Below are positions 33,485 through 42,999 of a stretch of DNA of 64,000 bases, one piece after another. Below the pieces are notes generated by a model, which saw only the letters and a list, made by a program, of their open reading frames with translations, did no database searches and had not been told where the DNA came from. Position 1 is the stretch's first letter. Each line of letters starts with the position of its first letter. Origin of the DNA: TMP-86 sp046347195. Lineage in GTDB: Bacteria > Pseudomonadota > Gammaproteobacteria > Steroidobacterales > Steroidobacteraceae. The position numbers were made by a program, and so were the translations under genes. Location: the NCBI GenBank assembly GCA_046347195.1, contig JAXMGQ010000002.1, positions 62,001-126,000 on the forward strand, in the 5' to 3' direction.

Positions 33485-33928
33485 ATGGAACGGCAATTGG
33501 AAGTGTGGCTGATTGTCGGTTTGACAACGATCACTGCTGGATGTTGGAGCCCGACGCCTCCACTTCCGCCGTTGTTGAGGAATGTCTCCGCTGGTGGCGG
33601 ATGGTGGGGTGCCTGTCCTGCCGAGACAGTGGAAGATGCGCGGCTCAGGCAAGGTATGCCTCTTGCCATTTCACCTGAGCTAAACCAGCACTTGAATCAA
33701 TCGTTCCCACCCGGCACAGCCGAATTACTTCTTCGAGAAAGGCTAAACAATTGGGGGTTCACTGAATTGCCACCGTGCCCTGGCGACAGTTCCATTCATG
33801 GGGCCGCCTTTGTTCAGCATGGCGGTAATGTGTTCTCAGCGGCAATGACGGCAAATGTGTTCTGGAAGGTCGACGGGGCGAAAAACATTGTGTGGACCAA
33901 AGGGTTCGTTCGCTACGCGGGGTTGTAG
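33485..33928 (+). CDS. Lipoprotein, candidate immunity for tip 3
   Basis: 147 residues from ATG 33485, 29 nt after the tip 3 stop. The signal ends with the lipobox TAGC. The mature domain has three Cys (WWGACPAETVEDARL, PPCPGDSS) and ends in a strand-rich HGGNVFSAAMTANVFWKVDGAKNIVWTKGFVRY. An exported immunity protein would fit a periplasmic toxin; the family is not recognised. Confidence 0.58.
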   Translation: MERQLEVWLIVGLTTITAGCWSPTPPLPPLLRNVSAGGGWWGACPAETVEDARLRQGMPLAISPELNQHLNQSFPPGTAELLLRERLNNWGFTELPPCPGDSSIHGAAFVQHGGNVFSAAMTANVFWKVDGAKNIVWTKGFVRYAGL

Positions 33929-34006
33929 CTTTTTTGCCGGACACGCCGACAATAGCAGCCACTTCTCGATGTGCGCCGCGCGCCAGAAGGCTGAATATCG
34001 GTCCCA

Positions 34007-34091
34007 GGCATAATGTCGCGTTATGCGCAGCGTCGGGCCGCAGGAACGGCCCGAGCGCTGTCCGCCTCCGCCGCATAACTGACACTATGCC
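34007..34091 (+). repeat. 85-nt multi-arm hairpin (attC/REP-like)
   Basis: GGCATAATGTC (34007) pairs imperfectly with GACACTATGCC (34081). GTTATGCG (34020) pairs with CGCATAAC (34072). CAGCG (34028) pairs with CGCTG (34056), and GGGCCG (34035) with CGGCCC (34047). The result is a long hairpin with bulges. A second hairpin follows at 34105-34126 (GCGCCGCG, loop TGGGCA, complement). The two AT-rich palindromes at the outer edges recall tyrosine-recombinase or Xer-type core sites. Confidence 0.5.
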
Positions 34092-34240
34092 CGGGCCCTC
34101 CGGAGCGCCGCGTGGGCACGCGGCGCGGAGCGGCGGCTGCCGCCGCGCTGCTGATCGTGGTGCCAGAATCGACGACATGCAGGATATGGTTGAAGCGGCT
34201 TTTGTGACCCATTGTGGCCCACGGCGGTACCGGCGGCAGT

Positions 34241-34690
34241 TCAGCGCGCGGCGGTGCTGATGAGATCGAGTGCCTCACGCGCGGCGAGGATGCGGATGTC
34301 GCGGAAGGTGCCGAGATCGAGCAGATCGCGGTCGCCGGAGACGATGAGGTAGGCGCCGGCGGCGAGCGCACAGGCGAGCACCTGGTCATCGTCGGGATCG
34401 CGGCTGACAGGTGCTGGGAGCGGCTGCGGATCGACGAGGACCGCCAGACGCTGGTAGTCCGCGACGAGGCCAGCGGCCGAGAGGTTGGCGTTCAGGATAC
34501 GCCGGGTGAACTTGCTGCGAGCGATGACCTCGGCGAGTTCGGCGAGCAGGACGAGGCTGGTGTGCAGCGTGATGGCCCCGGCGCGCGCCCGGTTGATGAT
34601 CTGGCGCGGTGGTCCTGATCCCTGCCAGAGAAGCCCCGACAGGACGGTGTTGGTGTCAGCGACGATCCGCACGGGCGCGGCGCTCGGCAC
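34241..34690 (-). CDS. PIN domain toxin of a type II toxin-antitoxin pair
   Basis: A 149-residue PIN domain protein. Acidic metal-binding residues: Asp in RIVADTNTVLSGLL, Glu in LLAELAEVI, Asp in PDDDQVLACAL, and SGDRDLLDL near the end. PIN toxins cut RNA. Its ATG (34690) lies 35 nt inside the preceding antitoxin gene, typical of a coupled pair. The closest family is the COG1569-type PIN proteins. Confidence 0.88.
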   Translation of the reverse strand: MPSAAPVRIVADTNTVLSGLLWQGSGPPRQIINRARAGAITLHTSLVLLAELAEVIARSKFTRRILNANLSAAGLVADYQRLAVLVDPQPLPAPVSRDPDDDQVLACALAAGAYLIVSGDRDLLDLGTFRDIRILAAREALDLISTAAR

Positions 34691-34907
34691 GCACAGCGTC
34701 GATCTCGGCCTGAATCTCCTCGGCGCTCATCGGGGGCTCATCGAGGGCGTCGAGCCGCTGGAACGCCTCGCCAAGCCGCCGTGCGGCCTCGGAACGTGTC
34801 TGCGCGTCGCGCTTCTCCAGGAAATCCACGAAATCCTCGACCTCGGCCTGGCGCTCAGGCGGCAGGCGCTGGAGCTTGTCGATCAGGGAGCGGGTGTTGG
34901 CGTTCAT
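34656..34907 (-). CDS. Antitoxin of PIN pair (DUF2281-like)
   Basis: An 83-residue acidic/basic helical protein. It begins TRSLIDKLQRLPPERQAEVEDFVDFLEKR, the pattern of DUF2281-type antitoxins, and ends in a charged tail (AEIDAVRAERRARADRR). Overlap with the toxin gene supports the call. Lies 5 nt after the XRE gene, so all three could be one transcript. Confidence 0.8.
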   Translation of the reverse strand: MNANTRSLIDKLQRLPPERQAEVEDFVDFLEKRDAQTRSEAARRLGEAFQRLDALDEPPMSAEEIQAEIDAVRAERRARADRR

Positions 34908-34912
34908 AGGGA

Positions 34913-35332
34913 TCAGGCGGTCTTGGAGATGAAGGCCTCGATGGTGCGCAGGAGCGCCTCCTGGTCGCGCCGTGGCAGCTGCTCGATCTGCTGCATGCGG
35001 CGATAGAGGCGACGGTTCTTGATCTGGCCATGGGTGCCCTCGGGGCGCGTGGCTGCCTTGATGCCGAGCAACTCGTCGGTGCTGACGTCGAGGAGCTGGG
35101 CGATCTGGGCGACAACATCGGCGGCCAGGCGGATGACATCGTTCTCGTAGTCGGAGACGACGGGTTGGGAGACCTTGAGGCGCTCGGCAAGCTCGCTCTG
35201 GGTCAAACCCTTGTCGCGGCGCAGGCGTGCGCCCAGGGTCTCGGAGTTGGGGGTCCTGGTCATGAGCCCATCCAGCAGTGAAGCGATGGTCGGCAGTGTA
35301 AGGCCGGTTCTGGGGTTGACCTGGGTGTGCAT
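34913..35332 (-). CDS. XRE family transcriptional regulator
   Basis: 139 residues from ATG 35332 (or 116 from ATG 35263, MTRTPNSETLG). The HTH is LGARLRRDKGLTQSELAERLKVSQPVVSDYEND, followed by AADVVAQIAQLLDVSTDELLG. A C-terminal helical region (RRMQQIEQLPRRDQEALLRTIEAFI) is common in phage and TA-linked regulators. It is probably a repressor of the TA operon. A TATA-rich segment upstream at about 35365-35375 could be its promoter. Confidence 0.85.
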   Translation of the reverse strand: MHTQVNPRTGLTLPTIASLLDGLMTRTPNSETLGARLRRDKGLTQSELAERLKVSQPVVSDYENDVIRLAADVVAQIAQLLDVSTDELLGIKAATRPEGTHGQIKNRRLYRRMQQIEQLPRRDQEALLRTIEAFISKTA

Positions 35333-35821
35333 GGCGTGGGCCTGTCGTGCGTTATCGGCAATGCCTATATTATCTGTTTAGTTCGGTTCATGGCCATTTC
35401 CGGCTCCCAAGAGCGCCATATTGGGAGTCATATTGTTGAGTTCTATAACGTTAAGGACGGGTCAGCACGATTCCCCTCGGCAGGTTTTCATTTGGAGGCC
35501 AGTCATGAAGAGATGGCGCTGGCTGCCGCTTCGGCGGCTGATGTTACGATGCCTCCGAGCTCCCGCAGACCTCCGGCGAACGTGCCTTCGTCATCGCCCC
35601 TTTAGCCGCCGATCGCCTCCAGAGAAACGACCATCGTTACGATGGACTTGCGTCGGGGCGGATGTTGGTTGCATCCGGTAGCTGTTGTGAACGAGCCGGT
35701 CAAGGGTTCCATCGGCGACGGCGCCATCGGCAACTGAGTGATCAGTGGACAGCCAAGGCCTCCGATTAGGTCGATACCCGCGAGCCGGCACCATTGCCAA
35801 TCTGGCTTCCCACTGGTTCGC
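35333..35821. other. Gene-free junction with repeat copy 2
   Basis: No gene seen. The AT-richer left part probably holds the regulator's promoter. The central part is the diverged repeat (35549-35665). The right part leads into the ferritin-like pseudogene. The region looks like an old recombination scar. Confidence 0.4.
35549..35665 (+). repeat. Diverged direct repeat, copy 2
   Basis: Aligns with 31911-32028 (one gap, roughly 88% identity by eye). It is followed by unrelated sequence here, not by an Rhs tip. Confidence 0.6.
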
Positions 35822-36137
35822 GTGAACACCCGCCACGGTCCCCTGCCTTCCGGATATCTCATTGACCTCGTTGCCGCCTTCGATCTGCTCAAGACCAAGA
35901 AGCGCCTGGGATTGGACGAACTCAAGGTGCTGGCGCTGGTCGAGTCGGCGGGCGAACTGCTCTACCAAGGCCTGGCGCGCGGTGCGCGCAGCGAGAACGA
36001 TGGAACTGCCCCCCGCGGCGGACAATCCGCTGGCCGCCGCGGTCCCGCACGAGATCCCCTTGAGCCCAGCGTTCCTCGACATGATGGAGAAGGCCGAGTT
36101 CGACGGCGATGGGCACTACCAAGCTTGGGCCGCGGCC
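35822..36137 (+). pseudogene. Ferritin-like protein gene, deleted and frameshifted
   Basis: Frame 1 from GTG 35822 reads SGYLIDLVAAFDLLKTKKRL and LALVESAGELLYQGLARGA; then the frame changes at about 35998 and continues from ATG 36000 with ELPPAADNPLAAAVPHEIPL and SPAFLDMMEKAEFDGDGHYQ. A ferritin-like protein would have a conserved E..H helix segment between these pieces, and a second helical half after YQAWAA; both are missing. The call relies on the helix pattern and remembered family layout, so alternatives remain. Confidence 0.45.
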
Positions 36138-36147
36138 AAGCCGGTCG

Positions 36148-37185
36148 CTACTCCGCCGCTTCCGCTCCCGCCGCCACCCAGGCCAGGTCGCTCATCGACA
36201 CCTTGGCAAGGTCGAACTTGCGCGCGGCGGCTGCCATCCTCAACAGCGCCTGCGCCATGGGCATGACCGGCTTCGGGTCCCCGGCCTTCATCTTGTGGAA
36301 CCGCACCGGGTTGATGCGCGCGACCACGTAGCTGCGAAGGTACGGGGACTTCATGCCGCGCGCCTGCAGCGCCGCGACGATGTCCTTCACCTGGCTCTCG
36401 ATCTCCGCCAGCCGCGCGGCCCACGCGGTGCGCTCGCGCAGGCTGGCCGGCAGCGTCCGATCGGCGAAGCGGTCCACCTTCTTGAGGAAGGATCCGTAGG
36501 CGCCCCCGCCGAAGCGCGGATTGTCCTCGTAGATGAGGCCCAGCGTGAGCAACTCGGCCGACTCGAACTGCGCGGCATACTGCTTCTCGGCATGTCCGGG
36601 ATGACGTTTCGCGAGGCTCCTCGCCATGCGGATCACCTCCAGGCTCTTGTCCTTGAGGTTGTGCGCCTTCTCGGTGTTGAGCGCGAGTATCCGGTAGGAC
36701 AGCGACTCGTCTGGCGAGACCAGCGCGGTGATCTGCTTGAGCCCGAGCACCTTCGCCGCCGCGAGCCGGTGCCGGCCGTTCGGTGTCCACAGCCGTCCAT
36801 CCTCGCCGCGCACCACGATCAGCGGGTCGAGGAAGGCATCGGTGGCCTCGATGGCCGCTGAGAGCCGCTTCGCGTGAGTGGGCGAGAGGTCGCGCTGGAA
36901 GGGCGTGGGCTGGATGGCCGCGAAGGGGAGCGAGGCCAGCAGCAGCGGATGCCCCGACAGCGGCTCGCGGTAGGCGCCGATGGGCGCCCCGCCCGCCGCG
37001 CGCACCTGCGCGACGAGATCGGCGATGGCGGCATCGTCGATGCCAAGCACCACTTCACCCGCCGCAAGGCCCCTTGCTGCGCGGGCCGGCGCCAGGGAAG
37101 GGCGGCGTTTGCGCGTCGCGGGTTTCGCGCCGGCCTTTGCCGCGGATTTATTCGTGTTGCCGGAACGCTTGCGTGCGACGGACAT
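36148..37185 (-). CDS. ParB/Sulfiredoxin-domain nuclease-like protein
   Basis: A 345-residue protein. A Lys/Arg-rich N-terminus (1-40) precedes a ParB N-terminal domain at about 80-190: LPFAAIQPTPFQRDLSPTHAKRLSAAIEATDAFLDPLIVVR, then LWTPNGRHRLAAAKVLGL, the GxxR motif for nucleotide binding. The rest is helical. No parA gene is near, so it is not a plasmid partition locus; free-standing ParB-like proteins are often regulators or nucleases. It ends 11 nt from the ferritin-like pseudogene. Confidence 0.83.
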   Translation of the reverse strand: MSVARKRSGNTNKSAAKAGAKPATRKRRPSLAPARAARGLAAGEVVLGIDDAAIADLVAQVRAAGGAPIGAYREPLSGHPLLLASLPFAAIQPTPFQRDLSPTHAKRLSAAIEATDAFLDPLIVVRGEDGRLWTPNGRHRLAAAKVLGLKQITALVSPDESLSYRILALNTEKAHNLKDKSLEVIRMARSLAKRHPGHAEKQYAAQFESAELLTLGLIYEDNPRFGGGAYGSFLKKVDRFADRTLPASLRERTAWAARLAEIESQVKDIVAALQARGMKSPYLRSYVVARINPVRFHKMKAGDPKPVMPMAQALLRMAAAARKFDLAKVSMSDLAWVAAGAEAAE

Positions 37186-37322
37186 GCCGCCGATGTTACG
37201 CCGGCCGGCTGCGGCCTGTCTGCCTGACCGCGCCCCTCACCGACGTCTGCGCCCCTTTTCTCCCGTCCGAAGCTACACTTCGCCCATTGCCGGCAGGAAG
37301 GCTGGCTGGGGGAGACACGCGG

Positions 37323-39026
37323 ATGAAACTGGGTCCGGTCGACTGGGGCATCATGCTGCTCTATTTCGCCTTCGTCATCGGCGTGGGCGTCGCCCTCAAG
37401 CGCCGCATGAAGACCACGCTCGACTTCTTCCTCTCCGGCCGCTCGATTCCCGCCTGGATCGCGGGCCTCGCCTTCGTGTCCGCCAATCTCGGCGCACAGG
37501 AGGTCATCGGCATGGCGGCTTCCGGCGCCAAGTACGGCATGGCCACCAGCCACTTCTACTGGCTGGGGGCGATCCCCGCGATGGTGTTCCTGGCCGTGTA
37601 CATGATGCCCTTCTACTACGGCTCGAAGGCCCGCTCGGTGCCGGAGTACCTGAAGCTGCGCTTCGACGAGAAGACGCGCGGCTTCAACGCCGTGTCCTTC
37701 GCGGTGATGACGGTGTTCTCCTCGGGCATCTCCATGTACGCCATGGGCCTGCTGCTCAACCTGCTGCTGGGTTGGGACTTCTCGCTGAGCATGTGGGTGT
37801 GCGCCGCCATCGTGCTCGCCTACATCGTCATGGGAGGGCTGACCTCGGCCATCTACAACGAGGTGCTGCAGTTCTTCCTCATCGTCTTCGGCTTCGCACC
37901 GCTGGTGATGCTGGGGTTGCGGGATGTCGGTGGCTGGTCGGGACTGACGGCCGGGCTGGCGCGCGTCGCCCAGTCACAGGGCTTCGGTCCGGGCGCGATG
38001 ATCGACTCCTGGCGCTACCTCGGCAACCCGGGCGCCAACCCGATGGGCGTCGAGTGGTTCGGCCTCGCCATGGGCCTGGGGTTCGTGCTGTCCTTCGGCT
38101 ACTGGTGCACGGACTTCCTCATCGTGCAGCGCGCGATGGCGGCGGATTCGATGTCCGCGGCGCGGCGCACCCCGCTCATCGCCGCCTTCCCCAAGATGCT
38201 GTTCCCGTTCCTGGTGATCGTGCCGGGGATGATCGCCATCGCGCTCACCCACGATGGCGGCGCCAGCGGCTTCCACCTGCCGGCCAAGCCGGATGGATCG
38301 CTGAACTACGACCTCGCCATCCCGATGATGCTGTCGCACTATTTCCCCAGCGGCCTGCTCGGCGTGGGCCTGACCGCGCTGATGGCCAGCTTCATGTCCG
38401 GCATGGCGGGCAACATCACGGCATTCAACACGGTGTGGACCTACGACATTTATCAAGCCTACTTCCGGCGCGATGCCAGCGACCGGCACTACCTGTGGAT
38501 GGGGCGCATCGCCACCATCGGCGGCGTGCTGCTCGCGATGGCGGCGGCCTACCTCGCCGCGCGCTTCAACAACATCATGGACGTGCTGCAGCTGGTGTTC
38601 GCGTTCATCAATGCGCCCTTGTTCGCGACCTTCCTGCTCGGCATGTTCTGGAAACGCGCCACCGGCCATGGCGCCTTCACCGGGCTCATCGCCGGCACGC
38701 TGGCCGCCGCGGCCCATCATGGCCTCACGCTCCCGGCACACGCCGTGCCCGGCATCAAGGGCGGCTGGCTCGGCATCACGCATCACTACGCCAGCGAGAT
38801 GGCGCAGAACTTCTGGACGGCCATCGACGCCTGGACCGCCTGCTTCGTGGTGACCATCCTCGTGAGCCTCATCACCCGGCCCCGCGATGAGCGCGAGCTC
38901 GCCGGGCTGGTGTGGTCGTGCACGCCGCGCATCGTGGATAGCGGTGAACGCTGGTACCTGCGCCCCGGGCTGCTGGGTCTCGTGGTGCTGGCGGCGGTCG
39001 CCCTCCTCAACATCGTGTTCTGGTGA
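37323..39026 (+). CDS. Sodium:solute symporter (SSS family), probable sugar/galactose transporter
   Basis: 567 residues from ATG 37323 with GGGGGAG upstream. About 14 helices with SSS motifs: FFLSGRSIPAWIAGLAFVSANLGAQEVIGMAASGAKYG, SVPEYLKLRFDEKTR, YIVMGGLTSAIYNEVLQFF, and FGYWCTDFLIVQRAMAADS. Together with galK and galT directly downstream, it is likely to import galactose (SglT/vSGLT-type). Two short genes separate it by 4-14 nt, so it is the first gene of a sugar operon. Confidence 0.92.
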   Translation: MKLGPVDWGIMLLYFAFVIGVGVALKRRMKTTLDFFLSGRSIPAWIAGLAFVSANLGAQEVIGMAASGAKYGMATSHFYWLGAIPAMVFLAVYMMPFYYGSKARSVPEYLKLRFDEKTRGFNAVSFAVMTVFSSGISMYAMGLLLNLLLGWDFSLSMWVCAAIVLAYIVMGGLTSAIYNEVLQFFLIVFGFAPLVMLGLRDVGGWSGLTAGLARVAQSQGFGPGAMIDSWRYLGNPGANPMGVEWFGLAMGLGFVLSFGYWCTDFLIVQRAMAADSMSAARRTPLIAAFPKMLFPFLVIVPGMIAIALTHDGGASGFHLPAKPDGSLNYDLAIPMMLSHYFPSGLLGVGLTALMASFMSGMAGNITAFNTVWTYDIYQAYFRRDASDRHYLWMGRIATIGGVLLAMAAAYLAARFNNIMDVLQLVFAFINAPLFATFLLGMFWKRATGHGAFTGLIAGTLAAAAHHGLTLPAHAVPGIKGGWLGITHHYASEMAQNFWTAIDAWTACFVVTILVSLITRPRDERELAGLVWSCTPRIVDSGERWYLRPGLLGLVVLAAVALLNIVFW

Positions 39027-39030
39027 TCCC

Positions 39031-39259
39031 ATGGGATTCGACATCCGCCTTCCGATCGGCCTGTTGTTCAGCATCATCGGCATCCTGCTCCTGCTCCAGG
39101 GCGCCCTCACCGGCGTCTCCGATGCCGCCGGCTCGCGCGGCCTGCCGGTGAACCTCGCCTGGGGCGTGGTGATGCTGCTGTTCGGCGCGGCCGCGTTGCT
39201 GCTGGCGCGCCGCGCTGGAAGCGCCGGCAATGGAAGCGCCGGCAATGGAAGCGCCGGCG

Positions 39260-39273
<14 letters not shown>
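39031..39273 (+). CDS. Small two-helix membrane protein
   Basis: 80 residues from ATG 39031, 4 nt after the symporter stop. Two helices: PIGLLFSIIGILLLLQGALTG and NLAWGVVMLLFGAAALLLA, then a Gly/Ser/Ala/Asn tail that is encoded by a 15-bp tandem repeat. Similar small proteins commonly follow sugar symporters in Proteobacteria and Bacteroidetes; the role is not known. Confidence 0.72.
39216..39260 (+). repeat. 15-bp tandem repeat, three copies
   Basis: TGGAAGCGCCGGCAA at 39216-39230, 39231-39245 and, with one change, 39246-39260. It encodes the GSAGN tail of the small membrane protein and, in another frame, the MEAPA start options of galK. A change in copy number would be in-frame for both genes. 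Confidence 0.85.
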
Positions 39274-40383
<1,110 letters not shown>

Positions 40384-40387
<4 letters not shown>

Positions 40388-41409
40388 ACCTGCAGGCCGA
40401 GGTGCATCGACGCTACAACCCGCTCAGCGGTGAATGGGTCCTGGTCTCACCGCACCGGACGCAGCGGCCCTGGCAGGGCCAGGTGGAAACCGCCGAACGC
40501 ACGAGGCTCCCCTCGCATGATCCCGGGTGCTACCTGTGCCCGGGAAATCAGCGTGCCGGCGGCGCGCGCAACCCCGCCTACACCAGCACCTTCGTGTTCG
40601 ACAACGACTTCGCCGCGCTGAAGCCCGGGTCCGGCGGCGCATCCGGGGAATCGAACCAGGCGGACCTGCTGGTGGCGCAGCCGGAGTCGGGCCTGTGCCG
40701 CGTGGTGTGCTTCTCGCCCGACCATAGCCTCACCCTGGCGGGCATGGCGCTGCCGGCGATCGTCCGGGTCATCGACTGCTGGAGCGCGCAGTATCGCGAG
40801 CTCGGCGCGCGCAAGGACATCGGTCACGTGCAGGTCTTCGAGAATCGTGGCGCGATGATGGGCGCGAGCAATCCGCATCCCCATGGCCAGATCTGGGCGA
40901 ACCGCTCCGTGCCCGATGTGGCGCTGAAGGAGGCGGCGGGTCAGCGAGGGCACCTGGAGCGTCAGGGTCGATGCCTGCTGTGCGATTACCTCGCGCTGGA
41001 ACTTGCGCGCCGCGAGCGCGTGGTGTTCGACAACGCCGGCTTCGTGGTGGTGGTGCCCTTCTGGGCGATGTGGCCATTCGAGACCCTGGTGCTGCCACGC
41101 CGGCACCGCGCCTCGTTGACCGAACTCGATGCCGGTGATCGCGAGGATTTCGCCGCTGCGCTCAGCGCCATCACCCGCACTTACGATGCGCTGTTCGAGG
41201 TGCCCTTCCCCTACTCCATGGGGCTGCACCAGCAGCCCACGGATGGCCGCGAACATCCGCACTGGCACCTGCACGCCCACTTCTATCCGCCGCTGCTGCG
41301 CTCGGCCACGGTGCGCAAGTTCATGGTGGGCTACGAGATGCTCGCCGGTCCCCAGCGCGACATCACCCCGGAGATGGCGGCGGAGCGCCTGCGACAGGCG
41401 CGGCGCTGA
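40384..41409 (+). CDS. galT: Galactose-1-phosphate uridylyltransferase
   Basis: A 341-residue GalT. Motifs: RRYNPLSGEWVLVSPHRTQRPWQGQ, CYLCPGNQRAGG, VFENRGAMMGASNPHPHGQIWA with the HPHGQ catalytic His, and the second domain HPHWHLHAHFYPPLLR. The zinc Cys pair in CYLC is present. It transfers UMP from UDP-glucose to galactose-1-P. galE and galM were not seen nearby, so the epimerase must be elsewhere. Confidence 0.96.
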
Positions 41410-41422
41410 GCGGCGCCCCTGG

Positions 41423-42559
41423 CTACCAGCGCAGCCGCGCCGGGTAGGTGTCCTGGCGGATCCACTGCGACAGCAGCCACTTCTCCCCTGTCACCACCGG
41501 CGTGCCGGCATGCAGGCTGTCGCGGTGGCCGACCCCGGCCGCATCGACGTTGTGGAAGTGCAGCAGGTCGCCGCAGGCGCCCTTGACGTCGATGTGCAGC
41601 GAGGGAAAGGCGGTGCTGCCGCCGGTGTACTCCTCGTTCAGGTAGATGAGCACGGTCTGCGCGCGCTGGCCGCCGTCGGCGAGCGAGCGGTAGGCGCTCG
41701 CGCCGCTTTCGTTGAAGTAATCCACGTGCGGCCGGAACTCCTCGCCGGGCCGGTAGCGCAGGATCTGCAGGAATTCGGCGTTCAGCGGGGGGACCGACGC
41801 GACCCCGCCGATGCAACGCTCCAGCGCCTCGAGCACGTGATCATGCTGGCGCGGCCCCAAGGTAACGTGGGAACTGGTGCGCATCGGGTCGGCGCGCACC
41901 TCGCCACTGACCGCATCGACGATCTGCGAGCGCTTCACCAGCGGAGCTGCGAGATCGATGATCATCTTCACCACCAGGGGAGGGATGGCGCGCGGAAACC
42001 GGCGGATCAGCGGCGCCTCGTGCAGGCGCTCCGGTGGTGGCAGGGGTATCGGGCTCGCAAGCTGCGGCAGGGATCCGGCAAGCGCAGCCCAGTCGATCGT
42101 CGAGGGGCGCCGCGCGAGGGCCTCCTGCAGCGGCCGCACCAGGTCCCATCGCTGCTGGCAGGCAGCCAGCAGCGCGAGCTGTCGCATCGAGCCCGGCTCG
42201 CCCAGCCGGGCTGCGCTGAGCAGGTGGCGCAGCGCCTTCTCGCGCGACTCACCGCCCAGGGCGGCGAAGCCGTGCAACTCTGCGAGCAGCAGGTGGGCCT
42301 GCGCGTCCCGCGCCGCCAGCGGCTGGAGCAGGTCGATGGCCTGCTGCCGGTCGCGCGCGCAATGCCTGCCATCGATCAGCAGCGTCGCCAGGGTCATCCG
42401 CGCGGGCGCAAAGCCGCGCGCCGCCGAGGTTCGCAGCCAGCGCAGACTCTCGTCGAACTGCTGGCGCTGGTGCAGCACCGAGCTCAGCGCGTATTGCGCT
42501 TCAGGATCACCCGAACGGGCGAGCTCGACGGCCTGCTCGAATGAGATGTTCTGCGCCAT
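41423..42559 (-). CDS. Prolyl 4-hydroxylase-like 2OG-Fe(II) oxygenase with Sel1-like repeats
   Basis: A 378-residue protein. The N-terminal half has Sel1/TPR-like repeats (VELARSGDPEAQYALSSVLHQ, SAARGFAPARMTLATLLIDG). The C-terminal P4H domain shows the iron motif HVDYF in FRPHVDYFN, GGSTAFPSL, and the distal His and 2OG-binding Lys in HAGTPVVTGEKWLLSQWIR. It hydroxylates an unknown protein or small substrate. A second 2OG oxygenase gene lies about 0.45 kb upstream on the same strand. Confidence 0.88.
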   Translation of the reverse strand: MAQNISFEQAVELARSGDPEAQYALSSVLHQRQQFDESLRWLRTSAARGFAPARMTLATLLIDGRHCARDRQQAIDLLQPLAARDAQAHLLLAELHGFAALGGESREKALRHLLSAARLGEPGSMRQLALLAACQQRWDLVRPLQEALARRPSTIDWAALAGSLPQLASPIPLPPPERLHEAPLIRRFPRAIPPLVVKMIIDLAAPLVKRSQIVDAVSGEVRADPMRTSSHVTLGPRQHDHVLEALERCIGGVASVPPLNAEFLQILRYRPGEEFRPHVDYFNESGASAYRSLADGGQRAQTVLIYLNEEYTGGSTAFPSLHIDVKGACGDLLHFHNVDAAGVGHRDSLHAGTPVVTGEKWLLSQWIRQDTYPARLRW

Positions 42560-42569
42560 CGCGAGGCGG

Positions 42570-42983
42570 TCAGGAACGGACTTCCTCGACCACGCTTTGT
42601 CCCGATACCCGCGCCTGGATCAGCGCCCAGCACAGGCCCAGGGTGATGAGGCAAGCGATCACCAGCAACACCACCCAGGCGAGTGCGCCCTGTTTCGACA
42701 GGCTGAACCAGCCCCAGCTCGTGAACAGCCACACCAGCGCCGCGCAGATGCCTGCTCCGATCGCGAGGCCCACCGCGCCCAGGGACCGCCAGGTCGCGTG
42801 CAGGAAGAACAGCCACACGCCGAGCAGCGCGAGCCCGAGCACCGCCTGAAGCGGGGTGAGATGCGGAAAATCCGCTGCCATCCAGTGCAGGTAGGAGTGA
42901 CCGGTGGGATTGTAGGTCAGCAGCACCAGCAGCAAGGATGCCGCGAACCGCCCCAGGACGCCGGCGAAACTCAGTTTCTGCAT
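42570..42983 (-). CDS. DUF6524-like four-helix membrane protein
   Basis: 137 residues from ATG 42983, with GGGAGGGG about 8 nt upstream; ATG 42989 would be too near the RBS. Four helices: RFAASLLLVLLTYNPTG, LTPLQAVLGLALLGVWLFFL, GLAIGAGICAALVWLF and LAWVVLLVIACLITLGLCWAL. The YNPTGHSYLHW segment is typical of this uncharacterised family. Function unknown. Confidence 0.7.
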   Translation of the reverse strand: MQKLSFAGVLGRFAASLLLVLLTYNPTGHSYLHWMAADFPHLTPLQAVLGLALLGVWLFFLHATWRSLGAVGLAIGAGICAALVWLFTSWGWFSLSKQGALAWVVLLVIACLITLGLCWALIQARVSGQSVVEEVRS

Positions 42984-42999
42984 GTTCATCCCCTCCCTT

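Noticed and set aside
34007..34091. Integron attC site
   Set aside because: The AAC/GTT outer order and RYYYAAC/GTTRRRY boxes do not fit; kept only as an attC/REP-like hairpin.
36148..37185. Plasmid or chromosome partition (parAB) locus
   Set aside because: No parA and no parS-like repeats nearby; only a ParB-like domain.
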